Shown here: positions 5,946-5,959 of the stretch, one piece after another
Numbering within the stretch: the stretch's first letter is position 1
Layout of the letters: each line of letters opens with the position of its first letter
Position numbers and translations under genes: made by a program
Notes under the pieces: generated by a model
Told to the model about the DNA's origin: nothing
Database searches by the model: none
What the model saw: the letters and a program-made list of their open reading frames with translations, nothing else
DNA from: Candidatus Aminicenantota bacterium
Lineage (GTDB): Bacteria; Acidobacteriota; Aminicenantia; Aminicenantales; Aminicenantaceae
Direction of reading: 5' to 3'
DNA length: 5,959 nt
Assembly (NCBI GenBank): GCA_030673995.1
Contig: DAOUYU010000105.1
Location: 1 to 5,959, forward strand

Positions 5946-5959
5946 TTATGAAATAGAAC

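Larger units (their letters stand above)
5722..5959. other. Gene-free region upstream of the YchF-like gene
   Basis: No supported gene lies here. The YchF frame reads on into it, but that extension has no family likeness and no ribosome site. An open plus-strand frame (5759-5956) also lacks a ribosome site and any domain. The proximal part (5722-5760) is AT-rich and holds a candidate promoter. The outer part (about 5831-5945) is GC-richer and holds several short inverted repeats. The upstream neighbour lies beyond the window. Confidence 0.5.

Noticed and set aside
5759..5956. Plus-strand open frame of 65 codons
   Set aside because: No ribosome site, no recognisable domain, and it lies over the inverted-repeat block; it looks like chance openness of non-coding sequence.
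1..5959. tRNA, rRNA, CRISPR array, insertion sequence or phage attachment site
   Set aside because: No cloverleaf, no spaced repeat array, no transposase or integrase and no flanking target duplication could be seen.

Overview
The window is a stretch of bacterial chromosome in which every supported gene lies on the minus strand. In order of transcription (high to low coordinates) they are a YchF/OLA1-type P-loop ATPase, tgt (tRNA-guanine transglycosylase), yajC, secD, secF, and the first 103 codons of a TonB-type energy transducer that runs off the low-coordinate edge. The tgt-yajC-secD-secF order is the classical one known from E. coli (queA-tgt-yajC-secD-secF). Here the slot normally held by queA is occupied by the YchF-like gene. 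A TonB gene indicates a diderm cell with an outer membrane. Moderate GC, the secF-tonB adjacency and the protein style would fit a deep-branching Gram-negative of the Acidobacteriota/Aminicenantota kind. That placement is an inference from general impression, not from a search.

Layout: 5722-5959 is non-coding in any way I can support. It ends, on the ychF side, in a candidate promoter placed so that the transcript would begin at the ATG (leaderless); its outer part is GC-richer and full of short inverted repeats. From 5721 to 387 there are five genes with gaps of 18, 1, 82 and 2 bp, so they look like one transcription unit, with translational coupling at tgt/yajC and secD/secF. The 77-bp gap 310-386 carries a near-consensus sigma70-type promoter (TTGTCA, 17 bp, TATACT) and a good Shine-Dalgarno for the TonB gene, so that gene probably has its own transcription start. 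I see no convincing terminator anywhere.

Function: YajC, SecD and SecF form the accessory complex that uses the proton or sodium motive force to help the SecYEG/SecA translocon move proteins across the inner membrane. TonB also uses inner-membrane ion-motive force, to drive outer-membrane transport. Tgt inserts a queuosine precursor into tRNA; its link with the Sec genes is conserved in position but not obviously in function. The YchF-like protein is a probable ATPase acting around translation or stress.

I did not find a wholly new system. The points most worth a second look are the altered substrate-pocket loop of Tgt (Asp-His-Phe-Val-Pro in place of Asp-Glu-Cys-x-Pro) combined with the missing neighbouring queA; the divergent GTP/ATP-binding end of the YchF-like protein; an extra helical segment of about 75 residues in the SecF periplasmic domain; the probable leaderless start of ychF; and the structured, repeat-like block at the right edge.
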